A stretch of 64,000 nt of DNA from Okapia johnstoni (GCA_024291935.2 CM044305.1:91318397-91382396), one strand, 5' to 3'. Shown: positions 26,536 to 38,044, counted from the first letter of the stretch. The notes: generated by a model not told the origin, from the sequence alone. Translations and numbers: made by a program.

Positions 26536-26596
26536 GATGGAGAGGGAAGAATCACAGAGGCCAAGAGAATGGTCCTTGCAGGCTTCTCACTAAGCA

Positions 26597-26810
26597 GCCT
26601 TTCTCAGCCTCAACACTATTGATATTTTAGACTACATTCTCTGCTGTAGGGGCTGTGCTGTGCATTGCAGGATGTTGAGCAGCCTCCCTGGCCTCTACCC
26701 ACTGGATGTCAGGAGCACCCTCCTCCAACTTTTGGCAATCAAAAATGTCCCAGGTGTTGTCAAATGTCCCCTGGAGGGACAAAATTAGCCCAGGTGATAT
26801 TGAACTACAA
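26597..26810 (-). mobile_element. MER5A (hAT-Charlie MITE), antisense
   Basis: Near full length: 'ctgtgctgtgcattgcagga', 'ccctggcctctacccactgg', 'caatcaaaaatgtcccaggt' and 'tcaaatgtcccctggaggga'. Confidence 0.9.
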
Positions 26811-27224
26811 GGGGCATAATTTGATCAAAGGCCTGAGGTGCTGTATTCTGAAATTCATCACTGAATGTGCACAAAGCTGCACTTCCACAGGCTATCTCTA
26901 GGGAAGAGAATAAGGCCATCAGGAACAGTAAGATAGACCTGTTGTGGGGGAGATGCAGGAATCCACCAACACCAGACTTCGGCTCAAGAAAACAATGAAG
27001 GCCTCTCTGCATTTTTCTTTGACTACCTGGAAATCTAGGATATTCCTACCAGATCTTTCCCTCTCTTTACAACAGGGCTCAGATTTGTATCTCAGTCTGA
27101 TAGCTCTCAGCCTTCTCCAGCAGCCTCCCCAGTTTCTCTCAAACTGGTGTCTTCCCTAATGAGATTTTTGCACATTTAATCCCATATTGGTTTCTGCTTC
27201 TCAGAAGACCCAGACTAACACAGG

Positions 27225-27425
27225 CAGCCAGCCTCTGGTATCAGAAATATCTGGATTCAACTGTGTGGCCTTGGGCAAGTTACCACACTTCTCTGAACCC
27301 TGTTCACTTGTATGGAAAATGGAGGCAACACTGTCTACCTCAGAAGGTTTCTATGAGGATGAAATGAATCACTGCCTCTAAAATATTTAGCACAGTCCTA
27401 GATACCAAGTAAGAGTTCGTTAAGT
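27225..27425 (+). mobile_element. MIR SINE
   Basis: 'gtgtggccttgggcaagtta', 'tatggaaaatggaggcaac', 'ctatgaggatgaaatgaatc' and 'agcacagtcctagataccaa'. Confidence 0.85.
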
Positions 27426-27429
27426 GCAG

Positions 27430-28075
27430 ACTCTTAGTAAAGCCTGGGTATGTGGAGAAAGGACATCCTGAGCAAATTGGACAACGTGATACACAGACAC
27501 GGTGTGAGAAATGCCATAGAAATGTGGGGAGGGATGTGAAATGCTATAAGCATTTCAGTACCTCAGAAACACAAACTGCAAGCAGGAAGTTATGAGGGAT
27601 GATGTGAGAGGTAGGCAAGTCTCAAGTAGAACAATTCCAATCCTTTCAACCTTTTTAATTCAACCTCTATTCTGCAATCCTTTTATCAGCTCCTCTGAGC
27701 CTTCTCCAAGTTCACCACATCTGCCTTTAAGCTACAAACCTAAACCTTCACATAAACTTCTCCCAGATTCTCTCATTCAAAGTGTCTGACTAGTTGGGAG
27801 AGAGACTAAAGAGTTTGTTGCTTCGCAGTTCCTTCCCTCAGGATTCTAATTTATGTGGCCTGAATGGAGATTACTCGGAGGGAAAAAGATCTAATCGCTA
27901 TTTGGCCCTTGCCCTGACAACTCTTTCATTTGATCCAAATGCATTAACAGGGACCATTTTCCCCTCAAGGAGAGTTAAACATTACTCTACCTCTTCCTCT
28001 CTACCCTCTCCACTCCCTACCACTCCCCCCTCAACACAGGAATAATCCAGACATGTCCTTGAGCATGAGAATTTT
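27430..28075. other. Intergenic, no feature recognised
   Basis: Unique-looking sequence between a MIR and an L1 insertion; small open frames only. Confidence 0.45.
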
Positions 28076-29080
28076 TAAATCTGCAATAACAGACACTTCT
28101 CCAAAGAAGACATACAGATGGCTAACAAACACGTGAAAAGATGCTCAACATCACTCCTTATCAGACACATGCAAATCAAAACCACAATGAGGTACCATCT
28201 CATGCTGGTCAGAATGGCTGCTATCAAAAAGTCTACAAACAATAAATGCTGGAGAGGGTGCAGAGAAAAGGGAACCCCCTTACACTGTTGGTGGGAATGC
28301 AAACTATTACAGCCATTATGGAGAACAGTGTGGAGATTCCTTAAAAAACTGGAAATAGAACTGCCATACGACCCAGCAATCCCACTGCTGGGCATACACA
28401 CTGAGGAAACCAGAATTGAAAGAGACATGTGTACCCCAGTGTTCATCGCAGCACTGTTTACTATAGCCAGGACATGGAAGCAACCTAGATGTCCATCGGC
28501 AGATGAATGGTTAAGAAAGCTGTGGTACATATACACAATGGAATATTACTCAGCCATTAAAAAGAATACATTCGAATCAGTTCTAATGAGGTGGATGAAA
28601 CTGGAGCCTATTATACAGAGTGAAGTAAGCCAGAAAGAAAAACACCAATACAGTATACTAACACATATATATGGTATTTAGTTAATCGGTAAAGATAACC
28701 CTGTATGCAAGACATCAAAAGAGACACAGATAAATAGAACAGTATTATGGACTCTATGGGAGAGGGCGAGAGCGGGATGATATGGGAGAATGGCACTGAA
28801 GCATGTAAATTATCAATATGTGAAATGAATCGCCAGTCCAGGTTCAATGCATGATACAGGGTGCTCGGGACTGGTGCACCGAGATGACCCGGAGGGATGG
28901 GATGGGGAGGGAGGTGGAAGGGGGGTTCTGGAAGGGGAAAACATGTACACCCATGGTGGATTCATGTCAATGTATGGCAAAACAAATACAATATTGTAAA
29001 GATAAAAAATGGACAAATAAACTAATTTAAAAAATTAAAAAATGCATCCTAAAAAGAATAAATAAATAAATCTGCAATAA
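28076..29080 (+). mobile_element. Ruminant L1 (L1-BT type), 5'-truncated, perfect TSDs
   Basis: The last ~980 bp of an L1. The C-terminal end of ORF2p (28118-28681) includes [49 protein letters not shown] and [15 protein letters not shown], then the 3' UTR with its G-rich tract and an A-rich tail (29027-29066). Perfect 14-bp TSD TAAATCTGCAATAA at 28076-28089 and 29067-29080. The long uninterrupted frame and intact TSDs indicate a fairly young insertion. It lacks the RT and endonuclease regions and cannot move itself. Confidence 0.95.
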
Positions 29081-29495
29081 TACAAACAACGTTTAGATGT
29101 TCTGCCAGCTAGACTTGAATTCAAGACCCAATCCCAAGGATAAACAGCTATACAATCTTCAGCAAGTCAGACTATAAGTTTCAACATCCTTTTCTATATA
29201 ATGGGGCTAATAAATTCTACCTTGTATGAAAAAGCATTTTGAAGACTACAAACACAAGATAAATTATTACTTCAACTTGTGTAAAGTTAGGAGGTCTAAA
29301 ACTACCCCTCTGACGCCCTTCAGAATGTTCTGTGCTTTCCTTAACATCCTTACCCAGGCAATAGATGTGAAGAAAGACAATTGGTTTTCTAAGTAAGCAG
29401 AGAAAGAGCTGCCCAGAGCTTCTCTGTGTGAGAAAGATGTAAGCAAAAAAGGACTGGCAATGCCAAGCTCTGGACTGGGTTTCATTCATTCAGCT
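29081..29495. other. Intergenic, no feature recognised
   Basis: Near 29120-29220 there may be a very diverged MIR ('gacccaatcccaaggataaa', 'cagcaagtcagactataag'); not called separately. Confidence 0.35.
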
Positions 29496-29499
29496 TTGC

Positions 29500-29800
29500 C
29501 AAACTGAAATTTCTCTCCCTATGCCCTATACCTGCTCCTGAGACTTAACTAACTATTCTTATTCCCTCTACCTTTCTTGGTTTAGGAGTTCATCCTTTTA
29601 TGCCTGAAATCATTCTATATTTTTGTCTACTTGATTACCATCTGTCACCTGCTACTATGAATATAAGTTCCGTGAGAGCAAGTTTGCATTTTTTTGCTGT
29701 CGGATTCATTAAAATATCTCCAGGACCACGTACAGTGTCTGGCACACAGTAGGTGCTTAGTTAGTCTCTGAATGAATGGATGGATGGATAAATCAATGAA
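29500..29800 (+). mobile_element. L2 LINE 3' end
   Basis: 'ataagttccgtgagagcaag', 'tacagtgtctggcacacagt', 'aggtgcttagttagtctctg' and 'aatgaatggatggatgg' give the L2 3' order and terminal repeats. Confidence 0.8.
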
Positions 29801-30685
29801 ATGCTAGACATTTGCAATGGGATCCTGGCTGGGCTTTCATATTCCAATCTCTCCAATCCTGTATGCACCTCCGTATTAGGCTTCACTCAGGTGGTGGTAA
29901 GAGAAAGAAAATGTAGACTTTGAAGAGGTGGTGAAGGAGTAGGAGCTACACCCTCAAGAGTGGAAGAGTAATAGTAAGAAGGTTTTAAAACTTCTGGAGC
30001 CATCAGAAGAGTGTTATTTGGAATAATAAACATGAGTAGACTTGCCCAAAGTGTATACTTGGGAACACTAATTTTATGAATGCTTCTCAACAAAAAGTTC
30101 CATAATCAAGTAAGTTTGAGAAACACAGCATCATTAATTCTACACTCAGTGCACCCACAGATTCACAAGGTATATAAGCATATTAAAGGCTTTCAAATGT
30201 CAGATAAAAAAGAAACATGCTTAATCACAGAACCCTTTTATCATCTAATATCTTTGGAAAATATTTTAGAAAAAAAATGGTCTAAGAAATAACCATGATA
30301 AGAAAGTTATCAGATTTCTAGAAGCCTTAAATCCCTTCCCTAGATTTTTTTAATCTGCTGCCTGTTTCCATTTAGTTATCACCAGCAAAATGGAGCTTTA
30401 AAGGGAAGGGAAGCTGAGTGTTCAATAGGAGCTACCAAGATTAGAGTGCAGTAAAGCCCTGGAAAGACTGGACAAGGCAGAGAGGAACTCAAGTAGAAAA
30501 ATCAGCTAGTGGGATCTGTGGAAAAAAGACAAAAGGCAAGTTTCTTATGAATCATTCTCTCAATGACTATAATCAGTCTTCCTCTCCCCACACTCCACTG
30601 AAATTGCACTCACCAATGGACTGACCCCTTATTGCAAAACTCAATGGGCACTTTCCCATCATTAGCTCTCAGATGTATCTGACGC
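29801..30685. other. Intergenic, no feature recognised
   Basis: Unique-looking, AT-rich; no supported gene. Confidence 0.45.
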
Positions 30686-31011
30686 AGTCAACACTCCCTC
30701 ATTCTTGAAGCATTCTGTTCATTTGCCTTCTACAAAATCTGATTCTCCTGATTTTGGTCATTCTTCTCTGGCTTCTCCAGCTCAATCTCCTCAGATTGTC
30801 AATCTTTAAATAGTGGTATACTTTGAGAATGTGTCCTAGGCCTTCTTCTCTTCTCACTTGACACGTTATTCTGAGCACTCACCTACTCCCATGGCTTCGA
30901 ATACCATCTGTAGGCTGATAACTCCCCAAATCCATATTCCTGGTGTGGTATGTCCCCTTGATTTTTGGACCATAATATCCAACATCCTACTCAACATTTA
31001 AACTTGAACTT

Positions 31012-31249
31012 ATACTCAACATGGGCTTCCCTGGTGGCTCAGTGGTAAAGAATCTGCCTGCAATGCAGGAGACCTGGATTCGATCCCTGGGTCTGGAAGA
31101 TCCCTTGGAGGAAGGCATGGCAACCCATTCCAGTATACTTGCCTGGAGAATCCCCATGGACAGAGGAGCCTGGCAGGCTACAGTTCAGAGGGTCACAAAG
31201 AGTAGGACATGACCAAGCAACTAAGCACAGCACAGCACATACTTAACAT
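31012..31249 (+). mobile_element. Bov-tA SINE with TSDs, inside L2
   Basis: 'gggcttccctggtggctcag' to 'caactaagcacagcacag'. TSD ATACTCAACAT (31012-31022) and ATACTTAACAT (31239-31249). Confidence 0.95.
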
Positions 31250-31649
31250 ACAAAAATCTGAACTCATCTTCTTTCTATGAGCTCAGAAAACAGCATCATC
31301 AGCAAGCCAGCTGCCCCAGTGAAAACACTTTGAGTCAACCTCGACTCTCTCTCTCTCCAGCCAATCATCACATTCTGTCAATTAATTCTCCAAAATATCT
31401 CTGAAATCCATCTTCTCTTCATCCTTCATCCTCATTGCTACTGCCATTCTTATTTCACAGCCCCCAGTTCAGATCAACTCCTTACAGAACTCACCGCCTC
31501 TGATCTTGCTACTCCTCCCCCCAACCCCACCCAATCCATTTGGTCACATTGCAACAGGAATGCAATTGGTCTTTTCCAACACAGTTCTGATCTTATCACC
31601 TCTGCTTAAAACACTTCAAGAGGACCTCAATAAAAAATTAGAACTCTTT

Positions 31650-31864
31650 AACATGATTTCCGGGCTTCCCAGGTGGCCCATTGGTAAAGAATCCACCTGC
31701 CAATGCAGGTTCGATCCCTAGGTCAGGAAGATCCTCTGGAGGAGAAAATGGCTACCCACTCCAGTATTCTTGCCTGGAGAATTCCATGGACAGAGGAGCC
31801 TGGTGGGCTACAGTCCATGGAGTTGCAAAGAGTTGGACACGACTGAGCACTGAACGTGATTTCC
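31650..31864 (+). mobile_element. Bov-tA SINE with TSDs, inside L2
   Basis: 'gggcttcccaggtggcccat' to 'ggacacgactgagcactg'. TSD AACATGATTTCC (31650-31661) and AACGTGATTTCC (31853-31864). Confidence 0.95.
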
Positions 31865-31899
31865 AAAGCCCTTCATGATCAGATCTTGCTTTCACAGTA

Positions 31900-32120
31900 A
31901 AGTGTAATGGTTACAGTCAGGAGCAAGACTGGCTGGGTTTATAGCTCAGCTTTACCATTTTTAGTAGCTGTGTAACTTTGAGCAAGTTAACTTCCCTATG
32001 TCTTAGTTTTCTCATCTGTAAAATGAGGTAATTACAGTACCTACATTCTAGAGTTTTTTTTAATACTTTGTTAATATATGCATAGTTTTCAAATAGTGCT
32101 CTATAAATGTTAGCTTTTCA
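31900..32120 (+). mobile_element. MIR SINE, near full length
   Basis: 'cagtaaagtgtaatggttac', 'tagtagctgtgtaactttga', 'cttagttttctcatctgtaa' and 'ctctataaatgttagctttt'. Confidence 0.85.
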
Positions 32121-32224
32121 TAGTAATATTATCTCTTCAACCTTATCTCTTGCTATTTCTTCTCCTCTCTCTCTATCCTCTAGTCATATCATATGTCTTT
32201 TAGTTTCTACAGCATAACACATTC

Positions 32225-32570
32225 TCCTTTTTTTAAGTGCACTATTCAATGGCTTCCAGTATACTCGTAGAATCATGCATCCATCATCGCACTCAATTTT
32301 AGAATATTTTAATCACCCCCCAAATAAGTCCCACACCCCTTAGTCAACACCCCCAGCCACCTCCCTCTGCCCTAGCTCTAGGCAACCACTAATTAATCTA
32401 TTTTCTGTCTCCATGGATTTACCTATTCTGGACTTTTCATATAAGTGGAATCATGCAATATGTGCCCTTTTGTGTCTGATTTCTTTCATTTAGCATAATG
32501 TTGTCAACCTTTCTCCATGTGGTGGCATATATCAGTACTTCAGTCCTTGTTTATGGCCATACCATGTGTT
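32225..32570 (-). mobile_element. Old L1 (L1M type) 3' UTR, antisense
   Basis: 'agtgcactattcaatggctt', 'ctaggcaaccactaattaat', 'acctattctggacttttcat', 'aagtggaatcatgcaatatg' and 'catttagcataatgttgtc' match antisense L1M 3' sequence. Confidence 0.8.
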
Positions 32571-32953
32571 CTTTCATTGACCTGTGTACTTGGTATCCCC
32601 TCTGGTAGTAACATATAGCTGCCCTCCACCTCGACTCACATGGCTAACTCCCAGTTAAAACTTCAGTTCTCAATTTAGATGGAATGATAAGATTTCCCCC
32701 TAGAAGCCTTTGATGACAGCCCTCAGCAGCGTAGGGGGTGAAGGTTTGGTTTTTAAAATAAAGGATCTTTCTTTTTTTGGCAACCTTTTTTTTTTTTAAT
32801 ATTACAGAGAAAATATCAACTGTAAATGCAAAGGAAAATTTAAAAACATAAAAATTATAAAAAAAAAGTAACAACTTGTCAGAGCCTATTTTGAACCATA
32901 CTCCTTTGAGCTGTGGCCTGCACCTACCCATTAAGCACTTTCCACTTTCTAGG
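32571..32953. other. Intergenic with homopolymer runs
   Basis: Contains a T-run at 32787-32798 and A-rich stretches; no gene or family recognised. Confidence 0.4.
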
Positions 32954-33280
32954 CTGATCCAACCAGTCCATCCTAAAGGAAATCAGTCCTGAATATTCAT
33001 TGGAAGGACTGATGCTGAAGCTGAAACTCCAATACTTTGGCCACCTGATGCCGAAAGAACTGACTCATTTGAAAAGACCCTGATGCTGGGAAAGATTGAA
33101 GGGCAGGAGGAGAAGGGGACAACAGAGGATGAGATGGCTGGATGGCATCACTGAACTCAGATGGACATGATTTGAGTGGAACTCCGGGAGTTGGTGATGG
33201 ACAGGGAGGCTGGCGTGCTGCAGTCCATGGGGTTGCAAAGAGTCAGACACGACTGAGCGACTGAACTGAACTGAACTGAC
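32954..33280 (+). mobile_element. BovB LINE 3' end
   Basis: 'gatccaaccagtccatccta', 'gctgaaactccaatactttg', 'gatgagatggctggatggca', ending in the CTGAA tandem tail (33259-33279). The coding frame is broken by several indels. Confidence 0.95.
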
Positions 33281-33284
33281 CCTT

Positions 33285-33695
33285 CTGGCCCATTTTCCAT
33301 TTAAAAAACCCTGCTCAAGCCTGTTTCACTCCCATAATGAACAATCAATAATGATATAGAAACCCTCATTCCTATAGCACATCCCATGTGCTACCTCCTT
33401 TCCTATCTACCACAACGCCAAAGTTCCCCCAAGGGGAGAAACAAACACACTATTTCAACTCATTAAAGTTCAGGCCCCAGGTATCTTTGAATTGTCATTC
33501 ACTGCTACTCAATTTCAGTAGAATTTTGTCAAGCCTAATCATATTTAATCTCTTCATAGCAGTTAACATTATTATTATTTTTCCTTTAAACTTCCTTTTC
33601 ACTTGGTTTCTCAACATTTATCTCATCCAATTTTAATTTCCATGTCCCTGGAAATTTTTCTCTTTGTGCAGATCATTTACATTTCTTTTCTTTCT
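33285..33695. other. Intergenic, no feature recognised
   Basis: AT-rich unique sequence. Confidence 0.4.
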
Positions 33696-33699
33696 TTTT

Positions 33700-33824
33700 A
33701 AAACCTTTTTGGCTGTCCAGCGTGGCAATGCAAGCTCTTAATTACCCTGGCCAGAGTTTTCAAACCCGCACCTTGTACAGTGGAAGCAGACAGTATCTTA
33801 CCCCACTGGACTGCCAGAAAGTCC
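33700..33824 (-). mobile_element. CHR-type tRNA SINE (antisense), short form
   Basis: 'cctttttggctgtccagcgt', 'tcttaattaccctggccaga', 'ccactggactgccagaaagt' then 'cc' correspond to the reverse of a short CHR SINE. Confidence 0.8.
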
Positions 33825-33829
33825 TTGAA

Positions 33830-34615
33830 TAATTTACTTTCTTACTAAATTTTGGACATCTGTCCTTTTGCTTGCCCTCCTTTCTTTCTTTTCATGTGGC
33901 ATGATCTGGCAAAAGTTAATTATTCTTTAACTACATCGTGGTACAAAGTTTGAGTTCAAATAGACTCTGACCCCTACTGGCAGTTTCGTTTTTCAAATAC
34001 TGATCAACACTTCCACCAATTTTCTGATACCACCATGGGTGTTCAGTAATTTTTTCAATTAAAACCTCCAACTGCTTGGAGTCAGCACACAACCTTTGAT
34101 TTAAGGGCTTAATCTCACAACGACTGCTCCCATTTTCCATGATACCGTCTTCAAATGGGGTGCCCACTTACCACCACTTCTGCATGGCTGAATTATAAAT
34201 TTATAGATCTCATGCCCCCTCTCCCTGTACACCCTGCCGCAATCCAGTAATTCAACAAAACTCAGGAAAGCAATATTTTCCATAACAATATTTATTAAAA
34301 GGATAAAAACACAGAGACAACCAAATGCAAGGTCTAGGGAAATAGAGATGAGAGGGTGGAGGAGGGTTTGGCACAGAACTTCCATGCCCTCTCACACATC
34401 AAGTTCACCAACTTGAACTCTCCCACAAACTCTGTCCATAGGTTTTTACTTGGGGTTTTTCATCAATGAAGACACAAAACTTGATTAACTCATTTGTCAC
34501 TGAGGTATTGAACTCAACCTGTAATACCCTCTCCCCTCCCTATAGGGTCAGCTCAGGTGGACTGAAAGTTCCAAACTCAAATCACATAGTTTTGGTTCCC
34601 CAATCTAAAGATGAT
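33830..34615. other. Intergenic; possibly old LTR-like sequence
   Basis: No gene. Phrases such as 'gataccaccatgggtgttca' and 'ccataacaatatttattaaa' feel repetitive, but I cannot assign a family. Minus-strand open frames 33931-34167 and 34101-34385 have no domain I recognise. Confidence 0.3.
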
Positions 34616-34912
34616 TAGGGTCTCTGCTTGCTGCTGCTGCTGCTGCTAAGTCGCTTCAGTCGTGTCCGACTCTGTGCGACCCCATAGACGGCAGCCCACC
34701 AGGCTCCCCCATCCCTGGGATTCTCCAGCTAGGAGTACTGAATTGGCTGCCATTTCCTTCTCCAAATGCATGAAATGAAAAAGTGAAAGTGAAGTCGCTC
34801 AGCCGTGTCCTGACTCCTAGCAACCCCATGGACTGCAGCCTATCAGGCTCCCCCATCCCTGGGAATCGCCAGCAAGAATACTGGTAGTGGGATGCCATTC
34901 TATAGGGTCTCT
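34616..34912 (-). mobile_element. Bov-A2 SINE with TSDs
   Basis: Two Bov-A units in tandem: 'gtcgcttcagtcgtgtccga' in the first and 'gtcgctcagccgtgtcctga' in the second, joined by the linker 'atgaaatgaaaaagtgaaag', after a TGC repeat. TSD TAGGGTCTCT at 34616-34625 and 34903-34912. Strand is given relative to Bov-tA. Confidence 0.95.
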
Positions 34913-35154
34913 CCCGTGAGTTAAGTACTCTTCACATGAGCCTCAATTAGTATAAATTCAGGTATGGTTTGAAAAGGGCTTGTTATGATAACATAAGATA
35001 CTCCGATCACTCAGGAAATTCCCTTTTGTGTCTGGTTATTAACTTACTTTAGGTCCCATTTTCCATCTCTATTGTTTCTACTGACCTCCATTTTGAAATT
35101 CATCCCCTGTTTATTGAAAACCTCTAAATGTGGCAATATTTAAGAGTTCTTGGT

Positions 35155-36395
35155 CCATTCATTCATTCATGTATTGAGTCCTACACAATAAAGATGTTTA
35201 ATAAACATCTACTATATATCAGGTTCTCTTCTGATGCTAGGCTTAGAGCAGTGTAAAAAATATACAAAAATATTAGTAAAGTCTTTTATGGATGTTATAA
35301 TATATGCATTCCGTCAGAAGAAACTATTGTAAAGGTCCTCCATGAAAAAATGCTGGCTGGTTTTTGCTCAACAATGCTTTTGTTGAGTTCAAAGTTAGAA
35401 GGTGAATCAGAATACGGAAAAAGGTAAAGTTGAAAAAGCTGATAGGGAGTACCAGAAAGGGATTGGATTAACAATTAAATAGTTAGTCTGGGTAAAAACC
35501 TCCCTAAAAAGATGATATTTTAACAAAAGGACTTGATGAAAATGAGGAGCTAACCATTTAGGTGTTTGGAAGATGACAAATTGCAAAGGCTGAGGTGTGA
35601 GTAGGCTTGGTTTTTCGCAAGGCATTGTCAAAGAGTGCTACTGTGGCTACATCAGGGTTAGTGAAGTACATAGAAAGAGCTATGGAAAGGCTAATAAGGC
35701 TAAATTACAAAGAACACTGTTGGTCACTGTAAGGACTTTGGCTTTTACACTGATTAGATGGGGCACCATTGGAAGGTTATGAGTAGTAGCAGGACATAAC
35801 TGACTTACATGAGCTACCTAAACAGTATTACTATTTTCTGTTATGAATAGAGAAGAGGCTGAAAAGGGTGATTTGCTTCCCTCGCCCCCAAATCAATTTC
35901 TTTCCTATTTTTTTTTTTTTTTTTCTTTTTCTTTTTTTTTTTTTTTTTGTTTTTTTCTTCCCACTTTGGAAAGCAGTTTTTCCAAAAAAAGAGTTTCCAC
36001 CATCCAAACCCAGAAAGCCAGGATGGTAACAGACTCCTCCTCTCTCCCATGCCATACATCCAATCAGGTACCGACTAATCAGGGTGACCAGTTAGGGAAT
36101 TTATTGCCGTAGTCTAGATGAGGGTGTTGTTGGCTTTGGACCAGGGTGGAAGTGTAGAGGTAGTTATTCCAGATGTAATTGAACAACATAAAGGCAGTAG
36201 GGTCTGATGAATTAAAAGTGACTATAAGAAAAGTAATTCAGGGTGAAAATATACCAAGGGTTTTTGGCCTGACCACTGAAGTATCGTATAGCCCACAGCT
36301 TAGACAGGGCAGCAGTAAGAGGAACAGGCTTATGGAAGAAGACAGGAAATTCAGTTTTGGGTGTATTAGGTTTGAGATAGACAAAAAGACTCGTG
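35155..36395 (-). mobile_element. Long antisense L2 with T-rich insertion
   Basis: 'ataaacatctactatatatc', 'aaggactttggcttttacac', 'gattagatggggcaccattg', 'gccgtagtctagatgaggg', 'ggctttggaccagggtggaa' and 'gtgtattaggtttgagatag' run in antisense L2 order. The open frame 36179-36460 is inside it and is not a gene. Confidence 0.65.
35868..36085. repeat. T/C-rich insertion in the L2
   Basis: Between L2-like 'ggctgaaaagggtg' and 'accagttagggaatt' lies about 215 bp that does not fit L2, including a nearly pure T tract at 35911-35957. GGGTGA occurs on both sides, compatible with a target duplication. Identity unknown. Confidence 0.4.
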
Positions 36396-36529
36396 CAAGT
36401 AGAATAGAGAGCATAGACAACAAGAACCCACATCATATGTGGACACCTGATTTACAATGAAGTGTCCCCTGCAGTCTGGCATGAAAATATGATCTTATAT
36501 CAAAGGGGTGCTAGATCCGATTGGATATC

Positions 36530-37078
36530 TGATGGAAAAAATAAAAGAGACCTGACCCTATTTATATCTCATCACAAAAATCAATTCCAGATGGATTTGT
36601 AGATATAAACATGAAAGGAACAACAGTGAAACTTCTAGAAGACAGTCTGGAAGGATCTTTCTGACTGTTTTGTTTAGTCACTCAGTTTGTGTCCAACTCT
36701 TTAATGACCCATAGACTGTAGCCCCCCATGCTCCTTTGTCCCGTAGGGATTTTGTCCATGCAAGAATACTTGGAGTAGGTTGCCATCTCCTCACTCAGAA
36801 TAACCCCAACTCCACCACTGAGAAGATAACCTGGGAAGATCTTCCATGAACCATAGAGGCAATATTCCTTGACAAAATACAAAAATCACAAACCATAAAG
36901 GAAATATATTGATAAGTTGAACTTCATATAGTTGAGAAGTTTTTTATTAACTGAAATAACCCAGTAGTAATAATGAAAATGCAAGCCTCAGAGTGGAAGG
37001 AAGGTATTTGCAAAAACACACTGATGAAGGATTTTAATTATGAAAATAGCTCCTACCACACCAAGAAGGACAGTCTAA
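36530..37078 (+). mobile_element. L1 ORF2 internal fragment
   Basis: 'aaaatcaattccagatggat', 'gtgaaacttctagaagacag', 'accataaaggaaatatattg', 'gataagttgaacttcatata' and 'gaaggtatttgcaaaaacac' match L1 ORF2 downstream of the RT core. No long frame survives. Split by a SINE. Confidence 0.75.
36649..36842 (-). mobile_element. Bov-tA SINE (antisense), diverged, inside L1
   Basis: 'ttttgtttagtcactcagtt', 'atagactgtagccccccatg' and 'gcaagaatacttggagtagg', with a rearranged head ending 'ccaccactgag'. GGAAGGATCTT (36649-36659) and GGAAGATCTT (36833-36842) look like the TSD. Confidence 0.85.
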
Positions 37079-37082
37079 CCAC

Positions 37083-37132
37083 ACAGCACACACACAACAC
37101 ACACACACACACAGACACACACACACCCTGTC
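37083..37132. repeat. (CA)n microsatellite
   Basis: Interrupted CA repeat at the 3' end of the L1 fragment. Confidence 0.95.
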
Positions 37133-37333
37133 ACACTTGGGGACTCTACGAAGAGCTGGTAGTGCTCCCACCAGATGTTCCACTTCTCAACATCTTTGCA
37201 GATCATTTTGAAATTATCGAGGTTACAGTTTTGATAATGTTTTGTGGGTATGTCTTTCTGGACACACTAATCGTTTTGTAGGGGTGTTTATTTGCACTCC
37301 TTAGTCTTTTTTTTTTTTTTATACATAACAACT

Positions 37334-37672
37334 TCATGAGCATTCAAACCTAAATTCTTTTTTGTTGCTGACTTTTATGTATTCTTCTGGACTATTAGAG
37401 TAAGGCAGGACACTTTTATACTTCACAGAGCTTCCTCTGTTCTTTGGTACAATATTAACATATGAAGCCTGCTTTCTGAGATTTGCAGTAAATCTGTTCC
37501 CTGGACTTTGATCAGGACCCTTGCCATCTCTCTCATCGTCCTTGCTCGATTCTGATTCTAAACAACTTCCCTGAATTTTCGTCTCCACTAGGGCTCCTCT
37601 TCTGGAGCGAAGGCCCTGGACAGAGTTCCGAGAGTTTTCAGTAGAGCCAGACTGGGCCCATCCCTCTCTCAT
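37334..37672 (-). pseudogene. Unassigned 112-codon ORF, possible retrocopy
   Basis: Minus-strand frame of 112 codons, rich in Ser, Lys, Glu and Arg (contains ESESSKDDERDGKGPDQSPG and KYKSVLPYSNSPEEYIKVSN). It overlaps no repeat I recognise and reads like a hydrophilic, disordered coding sequence. On that strand the TGA is followed 13 nt later by A14 (37307-37320), as in a processed retrocopy, although no AATAAA precedes it. Upstream, in the same frame, two stops (near 37675-37700) precede further readable codons, suggesting a broken longer frame. No clear TSD: 'gcactccttagtc' left of the tract and 'gtaccccttacac' near 37684 match only 9 of 13. I do not recognise the parent. It could also be chance. 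Confidence 0.35.
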
Positions 37673-37689
37673 TCCTTACGGGTGTACCC

Positions 37690-38044
37690 CTTACACGCTC
37701 CATTCACCTGTGCCTGTCTGTACCCTGGTAGCTACTTTGGAGTTCTGTTCTCAAGTGTATCAGAACACTGCCCCATTTCTTCCTTTTCTTATATATGGAA
37801 TCGCAGATACTGTGCAAGCACGGGTTTATGATTTGTCCCCACTTGCCTTCATCTGGGGAATTCACTGAGTGATAATTTATCACTGAAGTTGTTATCGTGA
37901 ATATTCATAGTGTTAATTTTTTGCTTTCAAGGTTGCTTATCTGTTTTTAATGTGAGGATTCAAAGAGATTAAAAATGCTAGCTGCTGCAGCTATCTTCCA
38001 AACTCCTCTGTGTTGTACTTTTATTGTATGCTACATTAAAAAAA
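37690..38044. other. Intergenic, no feature recognised
   Basis: Unique-looking sequence between the minus-strand ORF and an old L1 piece. Confidence 0.4.

Larger units (their letters stand above)
30690..31900 (+). mobile_element. L2 LINE, long 3' segment split by two Bov-tA
   Basis: 'cacctactcccatggcttcg', 'aataccatctgtaggctgat', 'tctgtcaattaattctccaa', 'gatcttatcacctctgctta' and, after the second SINE, 'aaagcccttcatgatcagat' run in L2 3' order over about 800 bp of L2 once the SINEs are removed. Confidence 0.8.

Noticed and set aside
28118..28681. 187-codon open frame that looks like a protein gene
   Set aside because: It is the C-terminal end of L1 ORF2p in a 5'-truncated insertion with TSDs, not a host gene.
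35831..36112. Lysine- or phenylalanine-rich frames
   Set aside because: Pure product of the poly(T)/poly(A) tract.
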